Part shown: one piece after another, positions 18,247 to 30,200 of the stretch | How positions within the stretch are numbered: position 1 is the first letter of the stretch | Layout: every line of letters begins with the position of its first letter | NCBI GenBank assembly: GCA_963556495.2 | Contig: OY747703.1 | Location: 34,645,296 to 34,709,295 of the forward strand | DNA from: Valencia hispanica | Taxonomy: Eukaryota; Chordata; Actinopteri; Cyprinodontiformes; Valenciidae | DNA: 64,000 nt | Direction: 5' to 3' | Made by a program: the position numbers and the translations under genes | The notes under the pieces: generated by a model | What the model was told of the DNA's origin: nothing | The model's database searches: none | Seen by the model: only the letters and a program-made list of their open reading frames with translations

Positions 18247-21200
18247 CTGCTCGCACAAACACAAGGAGACAACAAGCAAAAATGTTGATTTCCACCCGAC
18301 TGTGACATATGGCGTACCTGTAAAGGAGCTGGCTGTGCCTGCAGATTAAACCTGGATTTGGGCTGCCTTTAATTCGGAGCAAACAAGGAGATCTTTGTGC
18401 TCTTGCAGGTAATCTCCATGCATGGATAAACAACTGCAAATGTGTTTACCTTAATGCAGGATTAGTAAACACACTAAAACCACCCAAAGCTAAGCATTTC
18501 CTGTTCTCTTTAACAGTCATCCTGTAACATCCCATTCTGAAATGAACTTATTTGGATCCATAACAAACGTTGCGTATTCTCACCAAACAAACGGCTCCGG
18601 AAACGTTCATGCAACGTGGAATCTAACTCCAACACGTTTGATCTTAGAGTGGTGTGACGCTCCAACACTGACAACCTTCTTATCTCTGAACACCTGTTTG
18701 CCAATACAACGGGTTCTCCTGACTTCTCTTGAGATTTGATATGTTATTTCTGCAGATGACACCCCAACTCGTTCTGGGCACGCAGTCGACCACATGAAAC
18801 AGTAGCTAAAAAGCTTCTTTATCTGTAACCTGAGGCGTTAACCTTTAACCCAAGAGGGACTAACCTGCTGACTGACAGGGTTGGGGATAATAGTCTGATC
18901 ATACTAATCTTTTAGAGTGCGGCTGGGTGTAGCTGTGAGGCTGATTTACTTCCTCACATGTGGAGGAAAGCAGTTATACTACCCTGATTTTACATAACAA
19001 AAGTATTTGTCCCCTTTGAATTTTTTTTTTACTTTTTGACACGTTACAGCCACAAACCTCAGTCTGTTTTATGCAGATTTTATGTGACATTATACACGGT
19101 TTTTAAACTTCTCCACAGATGAGCTTCCAAACACTTGCAGTATTTTTTTTCCCCTCACGTATTTAGCATCCGCACAGATTGATGCTGTTCGTCTGTCAGG
19201 TAAATGCATCAAAGATAGTGGTTGTATTATGACAAAATGTCAACAATCAGAGAAGGGTAGTAACTAGTTACATTTACTCAGCTACATTTACTTGAGTAAC
19301 CTTTTGGAAAAAAAATTTACTTTTAAGAGTAGCTTTACTACATCGTACTTTTTACTTGAATTATCGCTACTCTTACTTTAGTAAAATTTCTAGACGCTCC
19401 ACCCCCTGTAAATAATTTTGAAAATATTAATTCAGATGTTACTCAGTACTCTGGTAGCTTTTCCACAAAATATTTTTTTACTCTTACTCGAGTAATTTTT
19501 TGGAAGGCTATTTTTTTTATTTTACAAAACAAAATTTAAGTAGTGCTACTCTTATTTGAGTGCAATTGTCGGGTCCTCCCATCTCTGCAAACAATTTTAA
19601 ATGGTATGAATAACTCTGCAGGGTAGTGTAAATAGTACATTATGGGAGCATAACGCCCTCTTGAGTTGCTTGCAGAATCTGGGATAAACTTATTTTGGTT
19701 AAATGCTTAAAATTAGCTTTAGATTCTGTGATTTCCTCTGTAAAACGTCAGCGCACCTTGCTCTGAGTCGGTGGAGATGGTGGAGCCCATGCTGTCAGTG
19801 CGAATGCGCTCCACGGATCCCGACACGGAGAGCTGCTCGAGGCGGCGTTTGAGGTAGCGGTGCTCTCTCTGAAGCTGCTCCTTCACGTTTAAAGCCTTCT
19901 TGTCCTGCTCCTCCAGCTTCTGCAGACAAAAAAATAAAACAAACCCAGAAAGAGTGAGCAAAGAACAAAAATACCTCCCCATTCAGATTCTCTTTTAACT
20001 GGAAACACGCTCACAAATAAAACTGTGAAAAATGCAAACGTAATATAAGAAAACAACATGAAAAAGATGCAAGGTCTGGCTGCAGAAACACGTTTTGTTT
20101 TGATTTGTTTTTTGATTGTGGTTTAAAATGATTGGTGCCGCTGCTGAACTGTGTGCACTAAAGCCTTAGTATAAACAATTTTTATGATGTCTTGACGACC
20201 ATAAGATCCCAGTCTTTTCTTTAGATCTCTGATTTTTTTGTAAACCTCCTTAACCTTCCTCCTCACAGTGCATGGTGGGAATATAAACATGGGGTCCTCA
20301 ACAAGCCTTGTTTTTCACCCTTGTTTTAAACTTTTTTAATGCCGTGACTAGATAGAGGCCACTTTAGATGAGATGCTATTTTACTGGGGTGATCTTCTGA
20401 TGACAAACGCATGTCTCCCTTACTTGAATACAATGTGGCAAAGAGTGGCTAAGAGAAATCGGCCTCTGCGTCACGTCACATTTATGCCATAGGATAATAG
20501 GAAGTTATGAACTGCATGAATGACAACAGTTTTTTCTCAGCACTTGAATCTTTCCTCCATTGATTCCTCCATTGGATTTTATTTTACATTTTACAGACTT
20601 AGATTACGGACTTTATAAAAGATTAATTAATTTTACAGCTTTTAACACATCTCATCAAAAGCTGCCAATAACTGAGACCATTGCTATAATTTTGTCACTA
20701 TTGTAGCAGTAGAAAGCTTTTAAGAGCAGGTTTTTGTTTTCAATCTGATTACAGCCACACCTCTGTCAAAGTTATTAAAAGCTCTACACCAAGCAATTTA
20801 TTCAGTGAAGCCACTAAAAGCAGAGAAATTTCCAAGTCAAAAAACAAAAATAAACATGAGCTTCACAGTCAAATTCTGACTGTGTGAGGTTATATTTTGT
20901 ATTCATTTGCATCTGAAAGTTTTCGGTGGTGAATCAAAGCCAGCCTGAGCCCCGAGGCCTCCTGTGATACGAGAAGACACAACACAGTGACGAGAATCAG
21001 CTTGCAGCGTCTGAGCAGACGGGACGTGCATGGTAAACAGGAAATAAGGGGTTAAAAGTCTTGACGTTTGACTTTTCCACCCAACCACAGTGTTGCTGCC
21101 TGTAAACAACACGATCAGTGCAGCATGACCTAAACTGTACCCACAGGTCGCCTTCTGCAGCCAATCAGTCCATGCATGAACAACATTTCTTAAGCATTTC

Positions 21201-24200
21201 TGTATTTCTGCTTATTGTGCATACGGCAGATCCTTGAATCTGTGAGCTGATCTTGCAATGCGCCATAGGAGTTGCTTCTATACAATCCAAACATCATATT
21301 ATCTTCTTATCTACAGATCAGTCACCCAGCCCTCTGTACAGTCCACTTTGTTGACTCATTTTTTAAGCTTGTTTTCTTCTTTTCAGTGTTAAATTTTTTG
21401 GGGATTCTGATTGAAAGATTACCAAAACAATGAAGTGCTTTTTTTTTTATTCTCTAAGGACATTTTTATTTCAGAAAATCAAATGTTCTTGTATAAAACA
21501 AATGCAACATTTTATGAAAGCCAACAGTGCCTTGCAAAAGTATTAACTGCATACTGTTTGAGCACAACTTATCACAATGTGTTAAACCACAAACTTCAGT
21601 GCATTTTTAGTGATTTTATGGGCTAGACCAGCACGGAACAATGTATAATCATGAGTTGAAATTAAAAGGAGACATGGTTTTTAAATAGTTTAATGGATAA
21701 ATATCTGGAAAGTGTGTATTTAGAATTTGTAAAACACTACATGTGGTGGGAAACTAACACTGCAGATCATTTTGAAGGACATCCTGGAAAAAAGTTCCTG
21801 GATTTTATTTAGGGGTATCAGAGTATAAATGGAGTTACAACCCACCATAGCTTTTAGATTTTTTAAAAAAGGGTAAAGAACCAAGCACTACTTTTTGTTG
21901 GTCAATCATTTAAAAAGCTAGGGCAAGGCTCTGCATTTAACTGATAAACCCCCTTAAATTCTGACTTTTATTGGTTTCTGTCTAAAATAGCACATTTTGC
22001 GGTTCTGTGAGATAAAGAAAAACTCACAAGATGTGGTTTTGAACAATAGTAACCACAGACACTCTCTTTAAGTACCTTAATGTGCATTTTGGCCCTTTTC
22101 AGCAGGCTCAGGGTGGTGTGTCTCGTGCTGTCTGGACCCAAAGGCACCAGCTTCTTCAACTGCTCCAAGTAGAGCCGCAGCTTGGCACGTCTGCAAGCAA
22201 GCACACAAGAACAAAATGAGTCAGCACCTGTCAAGAACTGTGAGCGCACCCACACACGAGCACAAAAACACAAAACCCACGCAAACACGCACGGGTCGGG
22301 AGGTTCGGCCTCAACCGGCAGGAGCTGGCGTTGCTCCTCGTGTCCTCTGATTGTCTTGTCCTGATCTTGTGCTGGAAAACATGAGCGGTGATGGCTAACG
22401 CTTTGAAGGTTTCGCTTCACGTGTGGCTCAGAGTTGGACTGTGAGATGTTTGAAGTGGCTGAGGTGGATTGGAGTCTCAGGGGTAAAGCTGGTTTAAAGC
22501 TACTTGAGCCCAACAACAAGCAGAGGTTGCTGTATTTGCGTCGAGTTAGGAAATATTCTGAATGTACATTAAATTTGACCCAAGCGTTCATTTCTTCTCC
22601 TGTAAGAGGTTCATGCCGTAGTTAATTATTTTAATACAAAGACCCTACTTCTTGAACAGACTTTTATTGTGAACTATTTGTAGCAAACAACTTTCTGAAT
22701 CTTCGGTGTCTTGTATTTTAGCCTGAGCTGGTTTCTAGTATTAACTTATCCCCAAGTAAAATAAATTACTCTAACAAAAAAAAGCTGTATTATATAAATA
22801 AAATCTCAATTTTCAATGCAATAGTAATGGTTGCTATATCACAAATACAATAGACTGCTTGGAAGAGTTGCATGTTTTTTTCTCTACCGTTTTTCATGGA
22901 AACCATTGAGTTGCTATATTTACTTCTATATCTCACATGTGTTTTCCCAAAACAGACAGCAATCAATTCATACTCCCTTAAACTACACGCTGATGCTTTA
23001 GTTCAAAGTAAGAAGAAATCTTCCAGTTTGTTGGCTAAACATAAACTCTGAGGGCAGTCACTGCTAGGCTGCCTACAGATGGAGGACTGTATTGATGGGT
23101 GATGCATCTACTGTACACTGGCAATCCTTAAATTCCTCATAAGCAGACAAAGAAAAAAAAAAGTAAAACCACCTACAGACAAAACTATGAGAAGCACTCA
23201 CCCCACCCGCCTACTCTGAAGAAGATCGGTTGAACGTTGAATACGAGTCTGACGAAAAGTTTGAGAGAGAAAAAAATGACTTATTATCAGTGGTGGCTGA
23301 TAGTATCGGCCAACAACAGGTGATTCAGGATGCTAGACTCATCAACACCCACACAGCGTCTCAGTATGAGAGCTTTTATTTTCTGTTTCAGTCAACCTAT
23401 GATGGGTGTCAATCCCTCTTCCAGAAAAATCAAAATGTCAAACCTGCTCGAATAACAGCTATCAAAGTTGCAGATAAAAAGGTGTAAAAAAAAAAAACAA
23501 CCCAAAAAACAAGAAACACTGTTGTCCAAAATGGCAGGAATGATATGATTTTCATCTGTTCCAGTGACTTTAGTGCTGATAGGAATCCAAGATGCAGATT
23601 GTGAGCGTAGAAAACCCTGCATCCAGGCCAAAGCCCTGCAGGCCAACAACCCTGTACCCTTGTGTAAACAGCTCTATGGATGCACCATTAGGATGTTTAT
23701 TTAGGTGATAGCAATGACAAGCCAGAGTTAATCTGTGTGTGCAAGAGGAGCTCTTTTCCCTTGATACTGTATATGATTCACAACGTAGACATAACCGGCG
23801 TACCCCCCCCCCCCCCCCTGTTCTGGGTTCATTCAGATTTGTTCATAAAAGCCTTTCAACCATCCATTAGTCAAGCAGGTCCGTGAACAGTTTCTTTGTT
23901 CTGAGCTCTCCACCCCCTCTTCTCTCCGGCTCCTTTGGCTAACTCCAGCCGAACGGTAAACAACCTCCCAACAATATGAGATCTCCCCTGACCATCACAA
24001 TAAACCTAATCAGAGCAACGAAGCTCGCAGGGGCGAGTGGAAGCATGAAGCTTCAGCAATTACACCAGCGTCACCGGTGCAAAACATCTTCTCTGTGTTT
24101 TTCAGGAAGGGCGTCACCTGCATTTTTCACAGGACCCGTCTGTTATGAGCGGAGGTCAATCAGAAACGGCCCCTTGGGCAGCAAGAGAGTCAAGACTTAA

Positions 24201-27200
24201 TAAACTTCCTGAACGAAAAAGGACATGTTTAATTCTGAGGGATCTGGTTTGAGCTTCAGTGTGTTGGAAATATGAACGAGTGCCGGCTCTCTCCAGGTGT
24301 ATAGAGGTGTTCCACGAAGGAGGGCGTGTGAAAGTGCTCCCGCTCTTTGAATCCCAGACCCCGCCACCCCCAACTCCAGGGGGAAAAAACCCCTCAGACC
24401 GAACTCCTTCAACTCCCTGCTCCACCTTGCCAACACCAACACGCCCTCATCCCACTGGAAAACAAGTGTCCTCTGAGGTCAGGGGCGGGGAGCCATCCCC
24501 ACCCTGCTCCAGTCCAGCCACATGAAGCACTTGGTCTGCAGCCAGGGGAAGCAGGCAGGAAGGAGCAGGGGGTCTGCAGCAGAAGGTTGTTGTTGTTTTT
24601 TTTTTGTGGGAACAGGAGCGGGGTCTGAGTTGATGGACGACTTTTTTCTGGGGTTAAAAAGAAGGGCTCATTCAGGGCAGTGTGCTCAGCTGCACCAAGC
24701 ATCCTCCAAAGGGTAATTTGACCCAACCGTCATAGACCCCCACTTCAGCCCTCAGCTCCTCTTGTGATAAAATAACAAAAACAAGGCGTTTCCCCCAAAT
24801 AGTCTGCCTGGCTATGCACCTGTAGAAAACTCTGCTCTCATGGCTTATTTATCCCTGCCCCGATGATATGCTCACCATACTTGGAAAAGCATTAAAACCC
24901 CTAGAAGAGTTTCACATTTTCTCACATCACAACAAAGTTATATGTATTTAATTGGGATTTTATGTGACCAAAAAAACGTAGAGCATAATATTTTGATTCT
25001 GAACAGTTTTCACAAACAAAAAATCTGAAAAGTGCGGTGTGCTGCACAGTGGTAGTTGGTAGCACTGCTGCCTTGCAGCAAGAAGGTCCTGGGTTTGAAT
25101 CCCAGCCTGGGGTCTTTCTGCATGGAGTTTGCATGTTCTCTCCAATGCATGTGAGGGTTCTCTTTGGGTACTCCGGCTTCCTCCCACAGTCCAGAAACAT
25201 GACCTTTAGGTTAATTGGTTTCTCTAAATCGCCCTTAGGTGTGAGTGTGCGTGCATAGTTGTTTGTCTCTATGTTGCCCTGTGATGGGCTGGCGTCCTCT
25301 CCAGGGTGTACCACGCCTCTCACCCATTGACTGCTGGAAATAGGCACCCACAAACCGGCACGGACAAACGGATACGGATGGAAGTGAGGTGTGCTTCTGT
25401 GTTCATTTCTCGAGTTAATACTTTATAGGAGAACCGTTTGCAGCGATAATAGTCGCAAGGCCTTGGGGGTTTGTCTCGAACAGCTTTACACATCTAGAGA
25501 CTGAAGCTAAAGCTCTGTTGTGTTTGATAGACAGCAATTTGCAGCTATTGTCAGAGGATTTAGAAAATGGGCTTTGGTTAGGCCCTTCTAGCACATAAAC
25601 GTTCTTTGATGTAACCCAGTGTAACTCTGGCTGAATGTTGAGTCTCGTTCTCCAGCGCAAAGGTGAACCTCTGCCCCAGTCTCAGGTCTTTTGCAGCCTC
25701 TAATAGATTTTCTTCCAGGATTGCCCTGTGGCTCCATCCATCAACTATGAGCAGCTGCTGAAGCAGATTCTTTTACCTGAACTGTGGATATCTTATGTTG
25801 AACAAATTGTTTGAAAAACCAGGTAACGTGTTTCTTCTACTTCACAAATACGTATTACGTACTACATTTTGTTGCTCGGTACACATAAAATCCCACTGAA
25901 ATAGAGTGAAGTTTGTGGATGAATTGCGACAAAATCTAAAAAAGTTATTCCCCACCGTTTATTCAAATGTAAATTCACCTTAATGCTGTGTTGTAACAAG
26001 TCCTTCATAAACAGAACAGTCATCTTAAAAAGTACTCTCTGTCTTACTACTACTGTGCAAGACTTTTTAGGTCACCTTTCATCACTTTTAGTTGAAAACA
26101 TGGAGTGCATGTGATCAACTGGAGGATGATATGTCTCAGATTTTGCAGGAGTTCATTTCTTGAAGCGCTGCAGCAGACAGTTTTTAGGTCTGATACTTCT
26201 TTCTTTCTTTTTTTTTTTAAAGAATCACTGCACACCACGCTGGGACATGCCAATTATTCAGGTAATTCCTCTTTGGCAAGCAATCACCTTGTTAAAGCAA
26301 TTATGCTTTTTTCTGCCTGTCAAACTGCATTATGTTTTGATCAAATTTGCCTTGCAACAATGCATTTATACCAAAGCTGCTTCACGTGGTATGAAATCGG
26401 ACCTTTGCTCATTTTGTCGGTTATGCACGTTTCGTAGTATATGACTTTCAGTAGAGACAACTTGACACCAGCAATCACAAAACACTGAGGTCGATCATAT
26501 TCATCTTTTCCTACTATCCCTACGATCAAGGGCTGGGAACAAACACTTAAACATTCAGAAGCTGATGTATGAAGCTGACTAAATCTAAACGTCCTCAGCA
26601 TGACCAGATTATAATAAAACTGGTTTGTTTGTGTTTTTCCACAGCAAATAGCATTTTAAATGTTAAAATGTTTCATTCAATCTGATCAAGTCACCTGATT
26701 AAATTATTTCAACAGTAACAGTTGCACAAAAGTTTTATTTAGCACTTTTAAATACAATGCAACGTGGCAAAAGTTGGAAAGGTTCAAGAAGTGTGGAAGG
26801 ATCTGTTGCAACATGTGTAATCCTCCCTTTCAAACCCTCTAAACAAACTATTTATAGTCTACTTCCTAAACAGCCTGTACTCTCTGAGTTATCTTATTGG
26901 CTCATAAAAAGCAGTATTAAGGAAGATGCAAAGTATCTAAGGATTAGCATATGCTCAATTGATGCAGAATTTTAAAGGCATCAACAAGACAACATGAAAA
27001 ACTAAAAACTAATTAATTCTATAATCTCTGCAATAAAAACGATTCACGAAATTGTTATAAATCTGCAAATTAGGTTTCTGTTATGATTCATTCGCATGGG
27101 CCTAAATAAGTTGAAAAGACTGCAGTTATCTTTAACTTTACAAAAAGCTTGGGAATTATAGGAAATGGCTAGTTTGTTCTAGCATATCTAGCTTTACACA

Positions 27201-30200
27201 CTGTAAGAATGCGCTCCTGTAAGTGTTGGCAACATCTTTGTTTAAGAAGAGCTTCGTGTTCCTGATGCGTATCACCAGGACACGATCTCGTTCAACCCAG
27301 CATTGTGTCTCTGACAGCTCCCGTCGCAGCAGCAGCATGTGCTCCCCTGTCACGGGACACGCTCTGTGTTTTTTCCTCAAGAGCGCACAGCTGATTTGCG
27401 GTGGGGGCTAGGAGCCTCACTCACTCACTCATGTTTGTTATTCCTGTGCTGAAGCTCGGGTCACGCAATGTTTATCAGATCGTCTGGGAACGGCCGCGCC
27501 AAGAGTGGCACCCGATTGAACGTGGACGCCGTGTCCCTGACAGTTTACACCCCCTGACCTGTGCGGTTCAGAGTCACAACAAATTTTCCAATTTGGGGTC
27601 AGATCAGGATGCTCTTTGATATAAACAGCATGAGGTGGTTTGTGGCAGTTAGTTAGGGCCAGCGTTGAGTTCAAACTGAAGAGTTTTATTGTGTGACAGA
27701 CACAATACTCACCCTGTTTTAAATCTGACCCTCCTGGAAAATGTTCTGTTTGTTTTATTTTAACATAACTAAAGCCGTCTCAATGCAATTGGAATTACAT
27801 TTTCTCTTAAGTTTTTCAAACGTCCTTTAAACTAAGTCCAGGAATCTGCGTCCCGTCGACTCAAAAATTCATTTTTTAATCTACTATCACTGCAATTTGA
27901 CAGTACAGTCATCAAACAATCTATTATTCAAACAATCATATGGGCACTAGCACAACCTTGGCTTCTTTCTTTACAAAAATACTGTTTATATAAATACTTT
28001 TACAAAGTACAAATACAAAGTGGAACCAAAGTCAAATTCTTTGTTTTTGTGAATAAACTTGGCAAATAAATCTGATTCCGATTACTATGAGCAAAGCCTG
28101 CAACTTTTTGCAGGCTTTGCACACATACAAAAAAAACTGAGCAGAATTAAAATTGCTGACATTTTGCTTGAATAATATCCAACCCCAAAACCTCCAATTG
28201 GCAAAACAAGGATGAGGAAAAGAAAAAACTACTTTGTGTCAGGGATAAAACGAGAATTTAACCTCTACATTTGGCATTTAAGTGTTCAAAAATTCAGAAA
28301 ATTTATCCATACTTAAATTAGATCATGAATGGTGAGGACAGAAGTCAATAATGGCATTAATTAAAAAAAAGATTTTAGGAATAAAATATGCTGAATCATA
28401 ATGCTTTTATGCCTATCTTTAAAGGAGGCACCCAAGTGGAGCACAAAATGAAGGGACCCCAAAGGGTTAGTAGAAAAAAAACTGTAACAGCAGCATGCTA
28501 ACAGTGAGAAACTGTAGCGCTCGCAAAGAAATCACCACCTGACTGTTTTCACGAGCTGAGTACCACGGGAGGATTTGTGTTTAACCTCTGACCCTCATCC
28601 CCCCTCCCGCCCCCTCCTCACCTCTCCATCAAGGACTAAGTGCCAAAACAAAGCAAAGACTTTAGGGAGGAAAAAAGGAGCACAAAAAGCGACACGCTGC
28701 TTACAGTGAAAAAAGTTATAGAAACTGCTGATGCACAGTCGAATTTTGCTGAGTTCAGATCATGTTGTTTTTGTCTAAGACCTTCTCGCACAAACAACTT
28801 GTTTTGTTGCTTAGGAGAACCTCCAGCAAAAGGCCAATTTATACAGATGCACTTTTAGAAATATTTAGAAAAGAGGTAGCAGCTGAGTCCTCATACACAC
28901 ACATAAACACACAGGTCCTGCTGGACACGGAGTGTCCTAGGATGCCTTTGTGTGTCCCCACAAAGAGCTATAGGGCCTGAGAAGGCAACCTAGAGCAAAC
29001 AGCAAGTCTTCACCCGTCACTCACTGACCTGTTTAATGAACTTAGTGCAATGCATTCCTTTTCCCATACATGCACGACGGAGTGGCACATCTGGCACAGA
29101 CCCAAGCCTGCAGAACGGAGGTCAGATGTCGTCAGAATCTCCGCTGTGGTTTTTCTCCCAACTGCTAGAGTTGGCTCTGTATGTTCCCTGCTAAGGTTAA
29201 AGAGGACAACGCGCAAAAACGTCCTCTGTTTTCGCCAGAGCCTGCAGGACATCAGCATGATGATGCTCTGACTGGACTTTAAAAAGACCTAACAACATTT
29301 TTAAATGCAGCATACCAAAGTGGATATGGGTAAAAACACCAGCTTTAAAAAAAGAAAAATCTAACTGCTTTTAATTGCATATAGGTTATTACAATAATAA
29401 TTAAGTTATCTATGACATTCATAAGTGGCTTAGTAAGCCCCCTCCCCAGGCCAGTAGGGGGCCCTGAAATCCCCTCACACAGAATACAAATTTCAAAACT
29501 CTGTAATTTTCTATTAACAATGTGTCTACTTTCACTACTAAAAAGCTGTACACTGGACACAACACCCAGACTAATTAAGTACAGTGGCTTGCAAAAGTAT
29601 TCGGCCCCCTTGAACTTTTCCACATTTTGTCACATTACAGCCACAAACATGAATCAATTTTATTGGAATTCCACGTGAAAGACCAATACAAAGTGGTGTA
29701 CACGTGAGAAGTGGAACGAAAATCATACATGATTCCAAACATTTTTTACAAATAAATAACTGAAAAGTGGGGTGTGCGTAATTATTCAGCCCCCTTTGGT
29801 CTGAGTGCAGTCAGATGCCCATAGACATTGCCTGATGAGTGCTGATGACTAAATAGAGTGCACCTGTGTGTAATCTAATGTCAGTACAAATACAGCTGCC
29901 CTGTGACGGCCTCAGAGGTTGTCTAAGAGAATGTTGGGAGCAACAACACCATGAAGTCCAAAGAACACACCAGACAAGTCAGGGATAAAGTTATTGAGAA
30001 ATTTAAAGCAGGCTTAGGCTACAAAAAGATTTCCCAAGCCTTGAACATCCCACGGAGCGCTGTTCAAGCGATCATTCAGAAATGGAAGGAGTATGGCACA
30101 ACTGTAAACCTACAAAGACAAGGCCGTCCACCTAAACTCACAGGCCGAACAAGGAGAGCGCTGATCCGAAATGCAGCCAAGAGGCCCATGGTGACTCTGG

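Larger units (their letters stand above)
18247..19756 (-). other. mxd4 intron 5
   Basis: Phase-1 intron containing an old Tc1-like element (18990-19630) with a hAT-type MITE inside its right end. The remainder is unremarkable. Confidence 0.85.

Noticed and set aside
24156..24726. Several overlapping frames of 80-105 codons
   Set aside because: Compositional frames in C-rich intronic DNA, on both strands, without family motifs.
25043..25110. tRNA gene
   Set aside because: A- and B-box-like motifs belong to a SINE head. The acceptor stem and anticodon arm do not fold as a tRNA and a SINE body follows.
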